Below are positions 14,422-17,847 of a stretch of 17,847 bases of DNA, one piece after another. A program made the translations under genes and the position numbers. The notes beneath the pieces are model-generated. The model made no database searches and was not told the origin of the DNA. It saw only the letters and a list, made by a program, of their open reading frames with translations. This stretch comes from Spirochaetaceae bacterium. GTDB taxonomy: Bacteria > Spirochaetota > Spirochaetia > Treponematales > Breznakiellaceae. The DNA lies in contig JAIRPM010000027.1 in assembly GCA_031257075.1 (NCBI GenBank), positions 1 to 17,847 of the forward strand, read 5' to 3'. Position 1 is the stretch's first letter; each line of letters opens with the position of its first letter.

Positions 14422-15339
14422 ATGAACATAAAGGTAAAACCGTTTATCGCGCTTGTTGCGGTTGTTGTTATTTGGGGATTTTCCTTTTTATCTACCAAAA
14501 GGGCGCTTGCCTCCTATTCACCCTCGATGCTCGGACTTTTGCGGAACGCTTGGGCGGTAGTTTTCTTAATTCCTGTAAAGATATGGGATGAGCGGCGCGG
14601 GCGGCGGCGCAAACACCCGGCTTTTCAAAGAAAGCGCCTTTCAGCCGGCAACCTGTTGGTGTTGGCGCTTGCCGGGTTTTCCGGCATTAGCCTTTATTTT
14701 GTGTTTGAAAACAACGGCATTGCGCGAATCAGCGTTTCGGAAGCGGCTATTTTTACGGCGGCAATTCCTGTACTTGTTATGCTCTGTGAATCGGTCTGGT
14801 TAAAACTCGCCGGCGCACACTGCGGCGGAATAAAAAGGCGGCAATGGGCGGGTGCTTTTATTTCAATACTAGGTGTCGTTATGGTTTCCGGCGCAGGCAT
14901 AGCCATGAGCGGCGATGTTTTGGGCTATCTTTTTATGACAGGAGCGGCATGCTGCTGGACGGCCTATTGCTTTCTTACACGCGGTTTATTCAACCGCGCT
15001 TCGTATATAAAAATTGTTTTTTGGCAGACATTCTTTGGATTTATAGGCTTTATTCCATTCTGCATAGCCGAAATATGCCGCGCGCCGGTCTCGCTCTTTA
15101 CGCCGCCGGCTGTTGTTTGGCTGCACCTTTTGTTTTTAGCGGTGGTCTGTTCGGCGTTTTGTTATGTTTTCTATGCTTACGCGCTTGAAGAACTTGGCGC
15201 GGCGGCATCATCTTTATTCATCAATTTAATCCCTGTTGTTACCATTGTCGCCGGATTTTTCCTAATGGACGACCGCCTTAGTATTCCGCAATGGCTGGGC
15301 GCGGGATTGACGCTTATCGGCGTTTATATGGGCTTGTAA
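14422..15339 (+). CDS. EamA/DMT-family membrane transporter
   Basis: A 305-residue inner-membrane protein with about ten hydrophobic segments arranged as two tandem EamA repeats (residues about 8-140 and 165-300), the classic drug/metabolite transporter layout. The first repeat opens with the typical FIALVAVVVIWGFSFLSTK. The second carries the family-like end SLFINLIPVVTIVAGFFLMD followed by a final helix ending LTLIGVYMGL. The charged loop RRGRRRKHPAFQRKRL (residues about 59-74) is cytoplasmic by the positive-inside rule. The family exports metabolites, often amino acids, but the substrate cannot be read from the sequence. No Shine-Dalgarno sequence is present. It occupies the position where fliE usually lies, yet has its own promoter. 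Confidence 0.88.
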   Translation: MNIKVKPFIALVAVVVIWGFSFLSTKRALASYSPSMLGLLRNAWAVVFLIPVKIWDERRGRRRKHPAFQRKRLSAGNLLVLALAGFSGISLYFVFENNGIARISVSEAAIFTAAIPVLVMLCESVWLKLAGAHCGGIKRRQWAGAFISILGVVMVSGAGIAMSGDVLGYLFMTGAACCWTAYCFLTRGLFNRASYIKIVFWQTFFGFIGFIPFCIAEICRAPVSLFTPPAVVWLHLLFLAVVCSAFCYVFYAYALEELGAAASSLFINLIPVVTIVAGFFLMDDRLSIPQWLGAGLTLIGVYMGL

Positions 15340-15381
15340 TTTATGCATTAACCGGCGTTTTCCCAAAGCGTAAAATTACGG

Positions 15382-15387
15382 TACAAT
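15382..15387 (+). promoter_or_regulatory. -10 box of priA
   Basis: TACAAT ends 6 bases before the GTG start of priA, as at mfd and the DMT gene. No convincing -35 lies 17-18 bases upstream (TTTTCC at 15358-15363 is weak), and no ribosome binding site is present. Confidence 0.4.
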
Positions 15388-15393
15388 GCTTCC

Positions 15394-17445
15394 GTGTACC
15401 TTGAAGTGCTTTTTAATTTGCCGCTGCGCCAAAGTTGGTTTTATGTACCGCCGGCGGGAGCCGAAAACCTGCCTGCGGGCGGATACCGGGGGCGGAGAGC
15501 GCTTGCTCCGTTTGGAAAGCGGCAACTTACCGGCTACATTATAGGCGAACACGAAGCGCTTCCTGCCGGCAGCGGCGGCGCTCTTTTTGAAACCGGTAAA
15601 ATCAAAGCGCTTATCCGGCTCGTTGATAAAGAACCGCTGTTTGGCAGCGAAGAAATTGATAACGCGCAATGGATGAGCGAATACTATTTTTGCGCCCAGG
15701 GCGAATCGCTTGCTGCCATGCTCCCATCGGGACGGCGCACCGTAGGGTATTCGTCTTTTAGCGATGATGATTTTGACCAGAACCTGAAACAATCGCCGCT
15801 CGTCTTGTCGAATGAACAGGAAGAAGCGCTTGCTATGATAGAAGCGGCGCTCGCCGGCAAAGGGGCTGCCAACGGAGCGCCTTCTCAAAAAACCATGTTT
15901 TATCTGCATGGGATTACCGGTTCCGGGAAAACTGAAGTTTTTTTGCGGGCGGCAGAGACGGCGCTTGCGGCGGGCTGTCCGGTTATATATCTTGTGCCGG
16001 AAATTGCTCTTACTAAACAGACGGCGGAAGCGCTTGGCCGGCGTTTTGGCAGCCAAGCGGCCCTGCTCCATTCCGGTATGACGGGAAGTGAAAAACTTGA
16101 CGAATGGATGCGGATACGCCGTGGAGAGGCGCGTATAATTCTGGGGCCGCGGAGCGCGGTTTTTGCGCCGGTACACGATTTGGGGCTGGTCATCATTGAT
16201 GAAGAACATGACGGCTCATACAAGAGCGGCAGCAATCCCCGTTACCATGCGCGGCAAGTTGCTATGCGCCGCTGCGCCCGGCATGGGGCGGTCTTGCTTA
16301 TGGGGTCGGCCACACCGTCAGCCGAAGCATGGCGGCTTATGGAAGAAAAAGACGGCAATGGCAAGCCGCGCCTGTACCGGCTGAACCTGACGCGCCGGCT
16401 TTCCGGCGGCCGGCTGCCCGAAATCAAAATCGTAAGCCTTGCGGGAACGCGGGGCTGCCTTTCCCGCGAACTCAAGGATGAAATTCGGGCAACGGCGGCG
16501 GCGCGGCGGCAAACCATCCTCTTTTTGAACCGGCGCGGTTTTGCCTACTTTTACCACTGTCCCCGGTGCGGCTTTGAATTGACCTGCAAGCGCTGTTCCG
16601 TATCGTTAACATGGCATAAAGCCAAAGGCTATGCCGAATGCCATTACTGCGGCTACCGTGCCGCGCCGCCGGAATCGTGCCCGCAATGCGGCTCGCTGGA
16701 AGCGGGATTCACCGGCTTTGGCACCGAACTTATCGAGGAAGAATTGAAGGCGGTTTTTCCCGACCTGCATGTCCGCCGCCTGGACGCGGATTCGGCGGTA
16801 GCGGGGAATACGCTGGAAACGACGCTCCTAGAATTCCGCGAAGGATTGGTGGACATTCTGCTGGGCACCCAGATGGTAGCCAAAGGTTTGAATTTTCCCG
16901 GTGTTCGGCTTGTCGGTGTGGTCTTTGCCGACACCGGCCTTTCTATGCCTGATTTCCGCGCTGCGGAACGCACGTTTAGCCTGTTGGTGCAGGTTGCGGG
17001 GCGGGCGGGGCGCTTTTTCCCGGATGGCAAAGTAATTGTGCAAACGCTGCGCCCCAACGACCCGTCTATTACCCGCGCCTGCGCTCTCGATTTGGAAGGT
17101 TTTTACAAGGCCGAATTGGCGGCGCGGCGCGACCTCGGCTTTCCGCCCTGGACGCGCCTTATACGCTGGGTGATACGGGGCGCGGACGAAGCGCGTGTAG
17201 CCGCCGAATCGGTACGGCTCTACAAGTGCATTGCGCCGCGCCTTCCTCCTGATGCGGACATTCTTGGGCCGGCGGAATGTCCCATTAGCCTGCTGAACGG
17301 CAAACACCGCCGGCACATCATCCTGCGCGGGCAACGTGCCTCAACGCTCCACGCCGCCGCGCGCCTTGCAATGAATGACTTTTCCCGCAATGCCGACCCG
17401 CGTGTATACCTGGAAACGGATGTAGACCCGGTAACGCTTCTGTAA
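15394..17445 (+). CDS. priA: Primosomal replication-restart helicase PriA
   Basis: A 3'-to-5' superfamily 2 helicase that recognises stalled or repaired forks and reloads the replisome. The 683 residues are slightly shorter than the E. coli protein (about 730). The N-terminal 3'-DNA-binding domain starts YLEVLFNLPLRQSWFYVPP. Helicase motifs are Walker A GITGSGKTE (Lys179), DEEHDGSYK (Asp269), GSATPSAEAW, GTQMVAKGLNFPGV and QVAGRAGRFFPDG. The zinc-binding insertion has eight Cys: 389, 392, 398, 401, 416, 419, 429 and 432. The start is GTG at 15394, because the conserved N-terminus begins immediately and no ATG fits upstream. The gene follows the DMT gene by 54 bp with its own -10 box. It converges with dctM. 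All motifs are intact. Confidence 0.96.
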   Translation: MYLEVLFNLPLRQSWFYVPPAGAENLPAGGYRGRRALAPFGKRQLTGYIIGEHEALPAGSGGALFETGKIKALIRLVDKEPLFGSEEIDNAQWMSEYYFCAQGESLAAMLPSGRRTVGYSSFSDDDFDQNLKQSPLVLSNEQEEALAMIEAALAGKGAANGAPSQKTMFYLHGITGSGKTEVFLRAAETALAAGCPVIYLVPEIALTKQTAEALGRRFGSQAALLHSGMTGSEKLDEWMRIRRGEARIILGPRSAVFAPVHDLGLVIIDEEHDGSYKSGSNPRYHARQVAMRRCARHGAVLLMGSATPSAEAWRLMEEKDGNGKPRLYRLNLTRRLSGGRLPEIKIVSLAGTRGCLSRELKDEIRATAAARRQTILFLNRRGFAYFYHCPRCGFELTCKRCSVSLTWHKAKGYAECHYCGYRAAPPESCPQCGSLEAGFTGFGTELIEEELKAVFPDLHVRRLDADSAVAGNTLETTLLEFREGLVDILLGTQMVAKGLNFPGVRLVGVVFADTGLSMPDFRAAERTFSLLVQVAGRAGRFFPDGKVIVQTLRPNDPSITRACALDLEGFYKAELAARRDLGFPPWTRLIRWVIRGADEARVAAESVRLYKCIAPRLPPDADILGPAECPISLLNGKHRRHIILRGQRASTLHAAARLAMNDFSRNADPRVYLETDVDPVTLL

Positions 17446-17448
17446 TTC

Positions 17449-17473
17449 CGCCGGCCGCCCCCGCACGCCGGCG
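17449..17473. terminator. G+C-rich hairpin between priA and dctM
   Basis: CGCCGGC (17449-17455) and GCCGGCG (17467-17473) form a perfect 7-bp stem with an 11-base loop in the 36-bp gap between the convergent stops. It is placed to act from both sides, but neither side has a T-run. Confidence 0.45.
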
Positions 17474-17481
17474 CGTTCTAC

Positions 17482-17847
17482 CTACTTTCCAAAAATCAAA
17501 TTCGGGATGAAAAGCACCAGGTCCTTGAAGCACACGCACAGCACAATAACCGCAACTACGGCAACAATGAAGGGCAGCGTTTGTTTGGCCGTTTCCTCCG
17601 GCTTGCAGCCCATAATGGACGATGTTGTGTACAGCGCAATGCCGACAGGCGGCGTCATAATGCCCATTGTGGTAACGGTCATCATTACAAGGCCGAACTG
17701 CACGGGGTCTACGCCGGCGGCGCGGGCAACGGGCAGCAGTATCGGCGTTAAAAGCAGCGCAATAACCGTTGTTTCGATGAACATACCGCAGGTTACCAAA
17801 AGCAGAATGATGATAAACTGCATAATCACCGGATTGGCCGTAATGCC
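17482..17847 (-). CDS. dctM: TRAP transporter large permease DctM, C-terminal part (runs off right edge)
   Basis: The reverse strand is open from the window edge to the stop at 17482, giving 121 residues of an inner-membrane protein. The C-terminal DctM signature is clear: FIIILLLVTCGMFIETTVIA, then LLLTPILLPVARAAGVDPVQ, then FGLVMMTVTTMGIMTPPVGI. A final helix follows, then LVLFIPNLIFGK. In tripartite ATP-independent periplasmic transporters this subunit couples the sodium or proton gradient to uptake of organic acids delivered by a DctP-type binding protein; the small permease and binding protein are probably beyond the edge. No internal start is needed, since the frame continues upstream (ITANPVIMQF). 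The substrate is not identifiable. Its C-terminus converges with priA. Confidence 0.92.
   Translation of the reverse strand, partial: GITANPVIMQFIIILLLVTCGMFIETTVIALLLTPILLPVARAAGVDPVQFGLVMMTVTTMGIMTPPVGIALYTTSSIMGCKPEETAKQTLPFIVAVVAVIVLCVCFKDLVLFIPNLIFGK

Noticed and set aside
15376..16209. 277-residue open frame antisense to priA
   Set aside because: It is very rich in Arg/Phe/Lys without domain character, opposite intact PriA helicase motifs.

Overview
The window looks like a chromosomal segment of a spirochaete, most likely a Treponema relative with about 50% G+C. This rests on a flagellar rod pair (flgB-flgC), a Lon protease with a treponeme-like N-terminus, several secreted or lipidated surface proteins, and housekeeping genes of moderate G+C. 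The assignment is an inference from gene content and protein flavour. No rRNA or tRNA gene was seen to confirm it.

Layout. (1) Positions 1-7377 hold a divergent pair of cell-surface genes. On the minus strand is the first ~375 residues of a secreted beta-rich adhesin-like protein, which runs off the left edge. On the plus strand is a 1031-residue lipoprotein with GLUG-like repeats. The lipoprotein gene overlaps fthC (5-formyl-THF cyclo-ligase) by 8 bases, and fthC overlaps lon by 8 bases, so the three form one translationally coupled operon. (2) Positions 7378-8403 hold a small minus-strand lipoprotein, a 321-bp divergent regulatory region containing a hexamer microsatellite and several inverted repeats, and a small XRE-type regulator. 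(3) Positions 8404-9845 hold trpC-trpF on the minus strand, joined by a GTGA overlap. trpF carries a dense palindromic insertion just before its catalytic Asp. (4) Positions 9846-13383 hold mfd, divergent from trpC across a symmetrical palindrome that carries both -10 boxes. (5) Positions 13384-14380 hold flgB-flgC behind a sigma-28-like promoter, without the usual fliE. (6) Positions 14381-17445 hold an EamA/DMT transporter and priA. (7) At the right edge is the C-terminal part of a TRAP transporter large permease (DctM) on the minus strand.

How the genes relate. Two are DNA maintenance helicases (Mfd, PriA), two are tryptophan biosynthesis enzymes acting in consecutive steps, two are proximal flagellar rod subunits, and the rest are protein quality control, folate salvage, envelope and transport functions. 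No phage, IS element, CRISPR array or defence island is evident.

The most distinctive signals are regulatory. Four genes (the left-edge surface gene, mfd, the DMT gene and priA) have no Shine-Dalgarno sequence and have a -10 hexamer ending 6 or 7 bases before the start codon, which predicts leaderless mRNAs. Others are the palindromic insertion in trpF, a shared 10-mer facing both genes flanking the XRE regulator's intergenic region, and poly-C tracts in proline linkers of the lipoprotein and of Lon.
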